DNA of 64,000 bases. It comes from Juglans regia. Taxonomy: Eukaryota > Streptophyta > Magnoliopsida > Fagales > Juglandaceae. Numbering within the stretch: position 1 is the first letter of the stretch; every line of letters starts with the position of its first letter. Location: contig NC_049904.1 in NCBI RefSeq assembly GCF_001411555.2, positions 26,673,370 through 26,737,369 of the forward strand, in the 5' to 3' direction. This document shows, in pieces, positions 12,321 through 25,084 of this stretch. The notes beneath the pieces are model-generated. The model was not told where the DNA came from and searched no databases. It saw nothing but the letters and a program-made list of their open reading frames with translations. A program made the translations under genes and the position numbers.

Positions 12321-13093
12321 TCTAAATAAAATACTAGCCAACTTATCTAAGTCTATTGTCTTAAAGGCTATTGGCTAAAGCTAAGATAACCTAATCCTAC
12401 ACTAACAAAATATTAATTACCAATTAAGTGATGTAAAAGCTTATGAATTTCATGAGATATTTTGAATTAAATAGGGTAACTTATATTTTTAAGAGTTTTA
12501 CTTAATTTAAGAATCTTTAATTATAGTTTCTCACAGCTCATGCCATGTCATCATAATATATAAGATTAAGTTTTGGGGGACAAAACCTGATAGATTTGTT
12601 GACTAAAATAATTAATTTTATGGAGGTAGGAATCAGCCACCTGGCTGTAACTTTTTGGACTTTTGAATAAGGATAAGGTGATCACAAGGCTGACTTGCCT
12701 TCACTTTGTATTATGTGACACACCGCCTTGGACATGTAATTTGTTCTTATAAGAAAATGATACTCAATTTGAAGTTTTTAAGACAATGGGACAAAATAAA
12801 AAAAAAAAAAAATGAAAAGCCTTTGAATGTGTTCATTTGTCAAACCAATGAAAATGGACTTCTTGGCTTCTTCTATAAACAGGTGGGAACTTTCAAGTTT
12901 CACTTAGGACGACTCTGTCAGCAGATTTGGACTGTTCAATTCATCTTTTATTTTTTATTATATTTTAATTAAAGTATTCTTAGTATCTAAATTAGTGTAA
13001 ATTCATGTTGTCATGTCAATGCCAAGTTGGAACATGCAAATTGAAATTTGGTAGTATATTAATTAGTTAATCCTAATATGATGTTTTTAACAA

Positions 13094-13210
13094 GAGAAAG
13101 GCTATGCATCAGCCTGTAGCCGCAGCACACCTCACGTAATGTTTTTTTTTTTTTTTAAACTCAATACATTGAGTGTGCAGCGGCTACAAGCTAATATAAA
13201 TAATTTCTCT
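13094..13210. repeat. Short hairpin element, family B copy 2
   Basis: The left arm (AGAGAAAGGCTATGCATCAG, then CTGTAGCCGCAGCACACC) pairs with the right arm, which in inverted form reads AGAGAAATTATTTATATTAG, then CTTGTAGCCGCTGCACACTC. A T-run of 16 lies in the loop side. The copy at 9.3 kb shares the GC-rich arm. Confidence 0.7.
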
Positions 13211-15551
13211 TTTATCAATGTGGGTCAGACCATGCATCAATCTTGACCTACTAATTTATATAAGATTTATTTGTTGTTACAAAGATTTTTAATTCTAAAT
13301 GTCATGTGTTGTGTTTGGACATATTAAGTCGAGTTTGAATTGTATATAAGTTAACTATATCGCGATCTATTTAATTAAACAAATCAAACACTTCAATCAA
13401 AATCTGTTAATTTTTTATAAGTTTACATTTCACTCAAGATGCTTTTTTTTTTCCAATTTTTTTTTTTTTTTTTTTAAGTTGAGGACCATAAGCAATAGCA
13501 TGAGGATGACTCTATTTGGTGGTGGACAAGGCTAAGTTCCCTGAATCTACCACCCATGGCTGCCACCAACTGTTTTTTTTTTTAAGGTTATTATTTGTCA
13601 AGAAGGAAAACATAATATTTTTCAATTTTTTCTAGAACTTTTGTCGGAAGCAATAATTGTGTGTTCTCATAGCTGCCATGGGTCCACCTTGTCCACCATA
13701 TCAAGCCCTTCTTGGGTCTTGGGTTTATATCTTGGACTACTCTACGTTTAAATATTGAGCTTTAAAGTAGAGCTTTAGCCCATGGTCCACCTCACTTCGT
13801 AATAATTGAGGACATTCAATTCAGGTCATTATTTCAAATGCAATAAGAGATTGGGCTTCAAGGCCCTTCACTTTATAAGGTCGAAGTCAATGTAGATCAC
13901 ATGGGCCTTTCTCTTGCATTTATTGATCAATCTTCTGCTGTTTTTTCTTTGTCATTATTTATAGATTTCTTTGATCTATGTTGCTTTACTAATCTATTGA
14001 AAGTTTGTAAGTTGTGTTTGGAAATAACTTGTTTGAGACACCCTTACATGAAACTTCTAAGCTCTAAAGTTGGGGCTGGACAATATGATATGTAAATTAT
14101 TCATTTCTGTCACTATTATTTGTGTCAGGCGTAATCACTTATACTCACATTAACACGTGTATATTTCAAAATTTCATATACATAAACTCATTTGTCTATC
14201 ACCGCAATAACAAATTTTGACTGGCGGTCAGGCTCAATGACCGAGCCTAATCCTTGGAACGACCTAGCTAGCCACAAAAGTACCCCCTTCCCACTCATTT
14301 TTTTGGGGGAAATGGGATCACACAAATTGGGTTTTGCAAGTGTTGGAGAATGATATAAGCCGAAGATGATTTTACTTGTGGGCTTCAACCTAAGAATAAA
14401 AGTAAGGGTATTTCTCAATGCTCTTGAGACTCTATGCTTAATAAAAAAGTGTGACAAAAGAGAGTAGAATTAATGGTAGTTGGGGAGTTAAGATCTTTGT
14501 TAGATTAGGAACAAATATATGTATGTAACGGAGGGAGACTTGTTAAAGCTTTTACGTAAACCCATGAACTAAGAGATCCTTAATTGTGGATGAAGGCCAA
14601 TGCAATAAAAGCCTCGTACCAATGAGTTTAACTGGTTTTATCAGAGTCATAATCTCACCAACTACGGGAAACATTGAGGGTTCAATGAAATAAGAGTACG
14701 TAAGCTACACACATGACAGATCACATGGCAAAGACAACAATAATACTAATACATTGACAGATCATTTTGTGGTTCTTTTTCAAAGTCTGCTGTTAGTCAT
14801 TTTGCGAAATTGATGTCTCGGGTACTACTTTAATTTGTTGGTTTGGTAGGTATATATATATATATATATATATATATGTAAGTATATGGACATCTTTTTA
14901 TGGCTTCTAAACTGATCATGCATGGCTATGGCAATATTTTCATAGAGAAGGATCAAGCACTGCTAGCTGCTAGTTGCAAGTAGAGGATCACCTAACGTTA
15001 AGCAGTTGATCTGCTTGATTCTGAGGATGGTTTCCATATTTTTCTGTTACTTTATGCGAATGATATGTTGATTGCTGCTAATTAAGAGCATGTTTTAGGG
15101 TTGATAAACTGAAATCTTCGTCAAGCAAGGAGCTTGCACATGAAGTAAAGTTGGTTTGAAGAGACCATTCATAAATTGACATAGTTTTATGGAAGATTTT
15201 TTTTTTTTTGTGTGTGTGTGTGCGCCAATTTTAGGTGATTTCTATGTGTATTTTTGTGACAAATTCTACTACTTACAAGTCTGTGTAAATAGCTAGATTA
15301 ATTGCTTATTGTGGGACCAAAATAGTCATAAAAATTCTAAATATGTTTGATGTGCTAATAAATTATATATATATATATATATTATATAAAATATTTTATT
15401 CAAACTCAAGATGACAGGTTCCAAAATATAGATTCTTGGGGAGCCATAATTTCTTTTTCAAGTACAAGACTTTATTTTGAATGAAGAAGATCAGCTTGTT
15501 TTGAGGCATTCTTCTTCTTGTTTTGAGGCATATATATATATATATATATAT

Positions 15552-15662
15552 AGAGGAATGCTATGCATCAGATACTATTCACTCTCACGTGACTCTACAT
15601 CTATAATTTTTTTATAGGGTGTGGGGAGGTAAATAGTGATTAATGAGAAAAATTCTCAATAT
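15552..15662. repeat. Fold-back MITE, family A copy 2
   Basis: The left arm GAGGAATGCTATGCATCAG, followed by ATACTATTCACTCTCACG, pairs with the inverted right arm GAGAATTTTTCTCATTAATC, followed by ACTATTTACC. Same plan as 12182-12320, with lower identity. TA microsatellites flank it on both sides. Confidence 0.6.
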
Positions 15663-16229
15663 ATATATATATTCACACACATACATACACACATATATGC
15701 ATATGGGTGGCAAATCCGAAAAAGTACTAATTAGTAGGCAAAATATCAATTCAGAATATATAGCTTAAGGTAGCATGTATATTCCGCGTGAGAAAACATA
15801 GAGAGAAAATGCATCATGGTCTTGGGGTTTGCTTGATTTCTACAGGTTCCTATAATGGAGATTGTTACCTGTGGGAGCTTGAGAATGTGCTTATGAATAA
15901 AATGGAAAGGAATAATAAGATGATATAATGAAATATAAGTGTTTCGACAAAAATCAATGTTACTCTTCATCTCAAATCTTGCTTTGATCTCTGATCTCTT
16001 GTCACACTTGATGATGTTAGACATTTCATTTTTTTTTTCATAAGCCATTTAAATGGAAACCGCTTAAGATGCGTCACATGATCATCAAATGTGATCGAGA
16101 ATGACAATATATAAAATGAAGAAGAACATTAATTTTAGGGAAATAATATTTAGCCATTTCTTACACATGCTGAATAAAATTGTATGCACCAATTAATAGG
16201 TTGCTATATATATATAAAGAATTTTTGTG

Positions 16230-16640
16230 TCTTAAGATTGACAGACAGCTTTATCAGGATATTCATTCTGACAATAGATAAACAAATGAATCTGATTCTA
16301 GCCAAAATGATAAGGCTGGTGATAATCATATATGTTTGAACCGTCGTACTATTCCTCCTAAATGATTTTCACGAGTTACTATTGTTGTTTCTCGAGATTT
16401 TCAATATTCTGTAGTTGCTATGATTGATTCTGGATCAGACTTGAATTGCATTCAAGAAGGATTAATCCCTAGCATTATCCTTATCTCATTGATCTTGATC
16501 GAAAATACATATATGATCCAGATTATATTCATAAACTATATTATGATGTTTATAAACTGATCAGGCTGCTTGTGTGAGAGATATCCTGTGATATCATAAA
16601 TTTTTGGTAATTCCAGATCGAATTTGCTATTTATTATCTT
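16230..16640 (+). pseudogene. Degraded retroelement or pararetrovirus-like aspartic-protease fragment
   Basis: At about 16400-16470 the plus strand reads VVAMIDSGSDLNCIQEGLIP, the pattern of a retropepsin-type active site (hydrophobic-D-S-G-x-D-L-N). Plant retroelement and endogenous pararetrovirus polyproteins have this pattern. Stop codons lie on both sides and no reverse transcriptase is recognised nearby, so this is a short dead relic. Whether it derives from a Ty3-like element or from an integrated caulimovirus-type sequence cannot be settled from so little sequence. Confidence 0.5.
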
Positions 16641-16841
16641 GAAAGAAGATGAAAACTTCTTAAAATACCGATCATAAAAAAACCCCTTAACCACCAAACG
16701 GTTCGGCTGTTTTTAGTAAGATGGTCGTGAATTTTAAGTATGTGTACAAAGAAGAGCGTGACAGAATTCTGTTTTTATGACAATCTAGCTTGCACATGTT
16801 CGTAAAACTGTTTGTCCTGACTCCTGATGATGTGTATATAC

Positions 16842-16844
<3 letters not shown>

Positions 16845-16871
<27 letters not shown>
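16845..16871. repeat. (TA)n microsatellite
   Basis: Simple alternating TA run. Confidence 0.9.
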
Positions 16872-16879
<8 letters not shown>

Positions 16880-17118
16880 AATGCACATCAGACTGGAAGA
16901 ACCTTTCAAATGACCATTTCTTTGGCAAAACTTTACTACAAACAGTAAAATGTTGTTATTCATCTTAATTTTCATTATTTTTAATCATGTGACAAATATA
17001 ATTTAAAGGACAAAATTTAAAAAATAGGATTAATCAAAACAACAAAGTTACAAAAGAAAAGATTATAAGAATCTTCAAGCTTTTTTTTAATTTTTTATTT
17101 CCTTAGCAATAGTAACAA

Positions 17119-17768
17119 TTAGGTCTAGTTTAGATATAAGAAGTGTTTAATCTCAATTTATCATTATAATTTATTAAATTTCTACACAAAATATAATAAA
17201 TAATTTAATTTTTCTAAATCTCATAATAATAATAATATTAAAAAATAATATTCTAATAATATTTTATTTAATTTTTAATTTTATCTCAACTCATCACTTC
17301 TCAACTAATTATTCAAACGCAACTTTCTTATTTGAATTGAAAAATCATTTCAATTCATCTCATCTCATTTTGTCATTATAATTTTATCAAATTTTCATAT
17401 AAAATATAATAAATAATTTAATTTTTTAATCTTAAAATAATAATAATATTAAAAAATAATATTATAATAATATTTTATTTAATTTATAATTTTAATCTTT
17501 TAACTTATTTGAATTTACTGTCTAAACATACTTTAGGAGTGGTTTGGATTAAGAGATGAGTTAAAATAGGTTGAGATGATTTGTAAATAGTATAATAAAA
17601 TTTGAATTATTTATTATATTTTGTGTTAAAATTTAAAAAAAATTATTTTAAAATTTGAAAAAATTAAATTATTTATTATATTTTGTGTAAAAATTTAAAA
17701 AAATTATAATGATAAAATAAGATAAATTAAAATGAATTAAGATGAATTATAAATACAATCGAGTCCTT
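17119..17768. repeat. Three Tourist-like MITE copies end to end
   Basis: Copy 1 (about 17119-17331) starts TTAGGTCTAGTTTAGAT. Copy 2 (about 17331-17536) starts TATTTGAATTGAAAAATC and ends CTGTCTAAACATAC. Copy 3 (about 17534-17768) starts TTAGGAGTGGTTTGGATTAA and ends AATCGAGTCCTTA. All have the AATAATATTAAAAAATAATA or ATTATTTATTATATTTTGTG core. Copy 3 has TTA on both sides, as expected of a PIF/Harbinger-type 3-bp target duplication. Confidence 0.65.
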
Positions 17769-18039
17769 AATCTTCTAGCTCGATGGTGTTCACGTGGCAT
17801 GCAGGTATTGAGGGAAAGATTGGATGGCTAGCTACAGCCGACCAAACTGTTTCCTGATTCTTCAATCAATCATCTGCCATAAATATACTTTGGGAAATTC
17901 TTCTTGTTGTTCAAAGTGCAGTTGAAGTTCGGCAGATGAAGGCAGGTGTGAAGAAGGATGCCTGGTTGTTGGAAACAAAAGCTCGGGAGGATTAAAATAC
18001 GCAAAAAGAAAAGAAAAAATTATTAAAAAAAAAAAAACT

Positions 18040-18440
18040 TATATTTAAAGATGAGATAAATTTAAATTAGGTAAATAAAATATTATTTTTTAATATTATT
18101 ATTATTTTAAAATTAAAAAAAATTAAATTATTTATTTTATTTATATAAAATTTTAAAATAATTATAATAATAAAATAAAATAAGATAAAATAAATTAAGA
18201 ACATTTCTATATACAAACAGGCCTTAGGATAGGTTTGGGGGTGGGATGAGACACAAAATTTTTATCTCATCTCATCTCATCATTACATAATTTTCAAATT
18301 CTCATACAAAATATAATAAACAATTCAATTTTTTTAAATCTCAATTTAATTTTTTTAAATTTTAATACAATAATAATATTAAAATATAATATTTTAAACA
18401 CTAAAAAAAAACATAAAATTTTCTTCCAAATCTATCCTTA
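18040..18440. repeat. Two adjacent Tourist-like MITE copies
   Basis: The right copy is well bounded at 18224-18440. It begins TTAGGATAGGTTTGGGGGTG and ends TTCCAAATCTATCCTTA, giving a 14-bp terminal inverted repeat (GGATAGRTTTGG) with TTA on both sides. A less complete copy, with AAATAAAATATTATTTTTTA, lies at about 18040-18222. They sit about 400 bp upstream of the DOMON-b561 start codon. Confidence 0.75.
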
Positions 18441-18712
18441 GAGTTGGGCCTCGATTGAGTCACGATAAAGGAAATATTTTTTTAATGATATTATGAATTT
18501 TTGAAAGAAAAATATTTGTAAAGGTATAAAAAAATTAATGAAAAAAAAAAAGAGAAAAAAAACGTTGTATTCTGTTGTGTATGGATACGGAACCACCTTC
18601 AACAGACAGGCCAACAACCTAAACCAACCAAACTCTTATAATTACCGGTAGTTTCTGTGTTCCAACCCATCCTTCCGATTATTTCTCTGCTGCACTGATG
18701 TTCTTTGAACTC

Positions 18713-18720
18713 TTATATAG
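18713..18720 (+). promoter_or_regulatory. Probable TATA box of the DOMON-b561 gene
   Basis: TTATATAG lies about 105 bp upstream of the ATG at 18822. That would put transcription start near 18745 and give a 5' UTR of roughly 75 bp. This is a sequence match only. Confidence 0.5.
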
Positions 18721-18821
18721 CCAAAATACAAACTTTTCATAAATGCTTGGTTAACAACTTTAAAAAGAAGAATATCTCTGATCTTCTCCAGTTTCTCTAG
18801 CTCTTTCTGAATCGGCCAAAC

Positions 18822-20630
18822 ATGTTCAGGGTTGTGCTGGTTTTCTCTCTTCTTTTCTCTATCTTTTTCTCCTCATCCTCGGCTCAGACATGTGCCAAAT
18901 ACAGATTCCCCAAAAACCAGGTCTTTAGCTCCTGTAATGATCTTCCTTATCTGAATTCTTTCGTACATTGGAACTACGAAAAATCTTCTGGTAGCCTCCA
19001 AATCGCGTATAGGCAAACCAGGGTCGCGCCCTCGACATGGAGTGCATGGGCGATCAACCCTACTGGTTCGGGCATGGTTGGAGCACAAGCGCTTGTTGCT
19101 TACCAACAGTCCAATGGAACCATGAGAGTTTACACCTCGCAGATCACTGGTTATAAAACCAACATGGGGGAGGGAAAGCTGAAATTCGATGTCTCGAATT
19201 TGGAAGCAACGCATGCAAATAGTGAGACTATAATCTATGCTACTTTGGCACTTCCAAACGATAGCAGTACTACTAGTATCAACCAGGTTTGGCAAATGGG
19301 TCCGGTTTCCAATGGCAACCCAGGAGCGCATTCTTTTGCTGCTGCTAATACTAATGCCATGGGAACCCTGAATCTTCTGTCGGGGCAGACTGCAACGACG
19401 ACTGGAGGGGGGAGCTCAAGATCCAGAGACAAAAATGTGAGTATGGGAAACTTATATGCTCCTTTTTGTTGTCATAATGATTTTTTTTTCCAAGGTTTTT
19501 AGCGTATATTGGTGTTAGCTCCACCGTGCCTTGTTCTTCTTTATTCTTTTAAATGCTCAGGTTTTTATATAAATTGGGTTTTATTTGTTGAGTTTAGTTT
19601 TCTTCCTCATAGCTTTCTCTGTTTTGATTTAGTATGTGGGACCTATAATTCTATGCAATCGTATGCGATTCTAAATTTGTGTTACATGAAGTTTTCCTAT
19701 CTATAAGATAGGAAATCTTGATATATATCATGTACAAACCTGTTTGGGTTGCTCTGCAACACCAAATCGAAAGTCCTATTTCATCAAATTGCTTTCTTTC
19801 CTCTCTTTGCTTTGAGACAGATTTGTTTTCTTTCTAGTCTCTTAACAGTTTGGTAATAAATGACCATATGTATTTCTATTTCACATTATGTTCTTGAATT
19901 CAAAGGCTTCGAGATGCTCATAAATTTTGTTAGACTTACTGTTATTGGAATGAAATTTCAGATTCATGGAGTGCTAAACGTAGTGAGTTGGGGTATTTTG
20001 ATGCCTATTGGTGTTATAATAGCAAGGTACTTGAGGGTATTCAAATCTGCAGACCCAGCATGGTTTTACCTACATGTCACTTGCCAAACTTCAGCTTATA
20101 TTATTGGAGTTTCTGGGTGGGCAACTGGTCTAAAGCTCGGTAACGACTCTGCTGGTGTCCAATACACCAAACACAGAACACTTGGCATTCTCCTTTTCAT
20201 CCTTGCAACACTTCAGGTATCATCTTCTCATACATACAATCAATGTTCTACCAAATTTTGTATCTTTCATTGCTAAGAAAGAATTGCACATCCTGTCTAG
20301 GTGTTTGCTTTGCTTCTAAGGCCGAACAAGGATCACAAATACAGATTTTACTGGAATATCTATCACCATTCAGTTGGGTATTCTGTCATCCTTCTCAGCA
20401 TCATTAACATATTCTTAGGATTCGAGATTCTGATGCCGGAGAAGAAGTGGAAGAATGCTTACATTGCCATTATTGTGTTTTTGGTACTCAATGCTGTGTG
20501 GCTGGAAGCGTATACTTGGTACGTTGTGTTGAAGAGGAGAAGGTCACAAAGTGCAGAGAAGACACTTCAGGGCGTGAATGATCGAAATGGGGCTAATGGG
20601 TACGGGTCTAGAACACCACAGTATGTTTAA
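18822..20630 (+). CDS. Cytochrome b561 and DOMON domain-containing protein (CYBDOM)
   Basis: Plasma-membrane trans-membrane electron carrier: an apoplastic DOMON heme domain fused to an ascorbate-reducible cytochrome b561 core. Older annotations call these auxin-responsive or AIR12-like proteins. Exons are 18822-19436, 19962-20216 and 20301-20630, all phase 0, giving 399 residues. Residues 1-21 form a signal peptide ending SSA/QTC. The DOMON domain spans about 45-185, with Met85 (GSGMVGAQA) and His170 (NPGAHSF) at the positions and spacing of the AIR12 heme ligands. After a Ser-rich linker come five hydrophobic segments, with His207, His243, His276 and His312 as the probable four ligands of the two b hemes. 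The C-terminus is basic and cytosolic. The MITE pair upstream ends 380 bp before the ATG. The next gene, a phosphatase, is convergent. Confidence 0.95.
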
Positions 20631-21845
20631 AATGGCTAACCGGATATAGGATGTGATTGGCTCTGGGTCTTTCACTCGGTCATTTCCTTTTCTTTTCTGT
20701 GTTTCTTTCCTATTTATTCTATCTGTTGTTTCCACCTTTTTGCAAATTTGTGGACGAGGGTATTTGCAATTTAGGATATCCCCATGCAATGAGGGAGTTG
20801 GATACCAGAGTTGATTCATATAGATTAGTGTCTGGCTGGCTGGACTGGACTTGTATTCGTGTACATGTATCAGTTAATTTCATGAGACGTTCCGCGTTCT
20901 AGATAAGCATAAATAAACTTTATAATTTGCCGTTCCATGTCAAATCAACTCATTTTGTAAGTATGATTTTGTAAAATTGCTTTGTAGATAAGCATTTCTC
21001 TAATTTCAAATTATATTTACTGTAACACCCATGTTTTCCATTGACTTGCTGAATATTTTCATCTCATGTCATGCTACTTTGTTCAATCTATTTAGGCAGC
21101 TGGTTCCAAACAGTGAATCCAGCTCGATAGCATCTTTAAAATGTAGCAGTTTACACTTTACATGAACCTATTCCTGTGGCATGAATAGCATTTACATCTC
21201 AGATCCAACCAAAGAGAGATGTTTAACAATGATGGAATTGTTCTTGGTCGAATCACATTCTCGCACTATCACTAAGAAACCATTCAACCCACCCACCAAG
21301 TCATTATCGGTCTTGTACTATATCTCAAGAGGCTCAAGTTTAAAGAGCTTTTCAAGCCCATTTCAGGGTAAGAACATGTTGTAAGCCAATTGGTACAATA
21401 AATGAAGAAACTCATGAACTGGATGCTAAATATTAGTACCAATCATTCAAGATGCATGAACAATTAGATTCGAGTTTGTACATCCAACCATTTGAGGTGT
21501 CATCTCAACCGATTCCAGAAATAATTTGGCACTGCTTAAGGCATAAGAGAAGGAGAGTAATCATTATATTCATTAAAAAATCTATCAGCAAATGGAACAT
21601 GATAGAATAATAGAAAGCATACTATTAATGGTTTTTGGAACATGGAATTTTTTATAAGTCGGGTCAATTTATTAATAGGCAGAGGAGTGCAACCGAAGTG
21701 CACAGGGTGCATACAAGAGAGAGCACCTAACTAGGAAAGTGAGGAAAATAGGAAGACATAAAATGCATCCCACTTGGAACATGGGAATTAAACTAAACCA
21801 TATTGAATTAGCAATATCCCAGATTTCAATGATCAAGTATGTGTC
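20631..21845. other. Convergent 3' region between CYBDOM and the phosphatase
   Basis: This holds both 3' UTRs and a short LINE tail at about 21650-21790. Frames at 20657 and 21181 show no domain and are not called. No hairpin terminator is expected in a plant nuclear gene. Confidence 0.5.
21650..21790 (-). mobile_element. LINE 3'-end remnant
   Basis: TTTTTTATAAGTCGGGTCAA, then TTTATTAATAGGCAGAGG and AGTGCACAGGGTGCATACAAG, is the usual 3' UTR start of the plant LINE family also seen at 497 and 28770, in the same minus orientation. No coding part remains. Confidence 0.55.
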
Positions 21846-24800
21846 TCATTCTGATTGCTGTAAGGCCTCAACAAATGCATCCTTGACGTAAGGGTTCGAA
21901 GCTGCTATTCGCTGGGATGTGATGTCAAAATCTTTACCAGATCTGATAGGTAATGATAACCATCAAATGTTAACATAGGTGAAATACTTAAAAACATATG
22001 TAATTATAAATGCTTTCGAAGTTCAAAATCAAAATGCTTATCATGGCCTGCCAATTGTGCACTCTGCAAAACCACCCCCAATGCATGGCCAACTCATGAA
22101 TTGATTTGTGATGGCCCATAGGATGAAGACCAATGCATGTTTGACTGTTTAACTACCTTGTTCAAAGGTTTCCATGGAAGAATGCTAGTCCTATCTAAAA
22201 CCTCCAATATTCCCTTTGTTTAAAAAACATGGAAGAAACATATTTAGGCATGTCACTTACGGGTCATACACAAGTCCTCCAGCTTCAATTACAATCACAG
22301 CACCACCTGCCACATCCCTGGGTACAAAAGCAGACCATCTCAGTCATGCATCACAACCAACCAATTTCAAATTAAAAATATCAAACAAAGAATCGGGCCA
22401 TTTCAATCTAAAGAAGAACCTCACTGAGAAGTGACAGTATCCTACCAAGGACCCCCAAAGCCGACTAAATAAAATAGGTCAAGTCTTCCACATGCAATTT
22501 CACAGAGATCTAATGCACAAGAGCCACTCATCCGAATCGATCTCACCTGATAAAAAATGTAACCAATATTCATGACAGACACCAATGCATGTTATAAAGC
22601 TCAATACCTTTGGTGGCATGTTTATATTTTACCTTGGAAAGTAGCCAATTAATTCGGTTTGTTGAGGCATCCAATGTCGACTTATCACGTTGGGTACCCA
22701 CCTGCTCATTCAGGAAAAAAAATTTCAGTTTGAAAAATGTTTTCGTGATTTTATTCTGAGATTTCACCAACTTGATTTGGGCTCATGATTTTGTTACTAA
22801 AGCTCTATAGCTCATGTGAAAGCCTAATGTTACAAGAAGATGACAAAGCATAAGAACTTTCATTGAATAGTTTTGCATCAAGGATTTATTCCATTGTATA
22901 TTCACATACCTCAGTTACAAGGAGAGACTTCACAAGTTCAGCTTGAGATGATACTGCAACATTGCAAAATATAACCATGTAGCTGTTATAGTTTCTTAGG
23001 ATTAGTAAGAGAGACACAAAACTGAAAGTTTAGGAAAAGTAGTCTCACCTCTTAGAGGGTTTCCATTCAGAAAAGCACCTTTTCCACGGATTCCAGTAAA
23101 AAGCTACATACAATAAACCCGAAGTTAGATGTAGCACAGACATCAGTACTTACTAAAACATGCATTTTGACTACCAAATCCAATAATGTGCGAGACAGAG
23201 AGGCTTCTACACATGCCAAGGAAAGCAGGTGCTCAGAGAGTCCTGTACACTTTAACAGCAAAAAGAAGAATTAAAAAAAAAAAGGTGGACCATATAGAAT
23301 CTCTGGCCTCCAACAGGTCAGTTTAATCCTATCAGTCGTGGACAACAAGTATGACGGGGCGGAACAACTGATTACTTGATTTCTCATTGACAGTTGTGTT
23401 ATGTGCTTCTTTCTAGACATAAGACATGATGAAATATATCTTGGGAACTACAGGTTCCATCCATAAATTAATTGGAGGATTCTGCATACTATCTCTATGC
23501 CACAAATAGAATAGTAATTATTGTTGATAGCTTATGTCAAACATACATGGGGCATTAGAATTCTCACCTCATTCATTATTGGATTGTAAACAACACCAAC
23601 TGTAGGAACCTTTCCAATTGTAAGACCAATGGAAACACACACGAAAGGAAACCTACAATAATAAGGTTGTGAAAATAACAATCGACACGATTGAATATGA
23701 GGAATAGAAAGGATCACCTACAATAAAAGAAATTAATATTTACCCATGAACAAAGTTAGTGGTTCCATCCACTGGATCAACTATCCACGTCGGTTCATCA
23801 GTCAATTCCACAGTACCAGAGGCAGCAGTAGTTTCTTCACCAATGAACTAAGAAGAACAGCAGTTGGAACCAATTCGGAAAGGATTAATTTTTTGTTTGA
23901 CAAAAAAAAAAAAAAAACATTCTGAGAAGATAAAAGACTGCATTTTGAGCAATAATTGTAACCCTCTCCGATGCATAAAATTAAGAAATAAGGGATAAGT
24001 ATTAACCTTGTGTGTGGGGTAAAGCTGGGTGAGATGCCTGAATATGATATCTTCACATGCCTTATCAGTTTCGGTAACCAAATCCACCTGCATTGCACAG
24101 AATAAACTTTAAAATTAAAAGTTGCTTGCTTGTTCTTTAAATTCGAGTCAACATCCTCAGTTTTTTTTTTCCTTTCTCACATCTTGCATGTGTTGACTGT
24201 TGTAAAAATACAAAACCTCCCATTGCCTTGGAATTAAAATTTCATGTTGAATTGTATTAAAATCGCACAAAGGGTGATAGAATCTTCCAAAATTCATTCT
24301 TTACTGTCCGAAAGATAAATTTAATCATTTCCTATCACTTTTAATTCCCAAATAAGATAGAATATGCCAGCCTAGGCAAGTGCATATCTAACAATAGCAC
24401 AGGGTACATAAAAAGCTGGCACCTTTTATGCCAAGGTATTAAAATCTATCAAATTAACCTGTGCACATAAATTTTCACCTTAATTCATAAACACTTCTAG
24501 CCTCCGCTCTCTAAAGTCCTATTAACAATTGTACTTCTAAGTTCTAACCATTCATTGGCATGCTGCATGAGGCTCAAGATATATTTACAATTCCATAGAT
24601 TGGCATTGATCGGATAAAGAAAACCCAAAAAGAAAGGCGTGGGATGTGGCGTATCAAATATCAAAGAAAGATATGATGCAACCCTTAACAGGAGGGGGAG
24701 AGCATACCTCGCCTTTATAATCCACATGTTTTGTCTGATAGAACCCCTCACGAATTACCTGAAAATTAAATATTTTCGAGTCCCCATACAATATATTACA

Positions 24801-25084
24801 GGAAAAACAAAAGGAAAACGTATTTAAAAGAAACCAAAAACAAAATGGACTTCGGATTATAACAAACCTCGCCAGCTCTCTTCGCTGCATCGATAGCAGA
24901 TGCGAGGAAGTCTGAGAGAGAATCTGAAACCCAAAGAATTCGGAAGGAAATAAAAATATATATATAAAAAGCTTGAGTTCATCAATATCAAGGAAAACAA
25001 TGTGTTTAGAGTTTGGACCCGAAAAAGAAATAAAGGAACGTAAGGGGAGAGAGAGAGAGATGGGTCCCTACCATTTCCAGCCAT
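21846..25084 (-). CDS. VTC4: Inositol monophosphatase / L-galactose-1-phosphate phosphatase (VTC4-like)
   Basis: Mg-dependent Li-sensitive phosphatase that hydrolyses inositol phosphate and, in plants, L-galactose 1-phosphate on the route to ascorbate. Twelve exons, minus strand: 25084-25072, 24923-24868, 24758-24708, 24087-24007, 23847-23744, 23652-23568, 23103-23049, 22953-22910, 22701-22633, 22546-22446, 22317-22261 and 21942-21846. All junctions are GT..AG and keep frame, giving 270 residues, the usual length. Metal ligands are Glu71 (GEET), Asp91 and Asp94 ([12 protein letters not shown]) and Asp221 (WDVAGG; the family more often has WDIAAG). [20 protein letters not shown] and [11 protein letters not shown] are family blocks. 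The first exon encodes only MAGN plus one base, which fits the MADND start of the Arabidopsis protein. No transit peptide is seen, so it is cytosolic, unlike the plastid IMPL proteins. Confidence 0.94.

Larger units (their letters stand above)
8421..18640. other. 10-kb AT-rich intergenic region filled with short transposons
   Basis: No gene is supported on either strand. Open frames of 60-100 codons here lack domains and coding character. The region is built from Tourist-like MITEs, short hairpin elements, TA and ATT microsatellites (9428-9462, 11685-11713, 14850-14876, 15368-15381, 15530-15552, 16845-16871) and one aspartic-protease-like retroelement fragment near 16.4 kb. The individual elements that I can delimit are listed separately. 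Confidence 0.7.

Noticed and set aside
13901..14457. Open frames of 64 and 89 codons in AT-rich DNA
   Set aside because: No domain, no conserved motif and no splice-compatible neighbours; such lengths occur by chance here.
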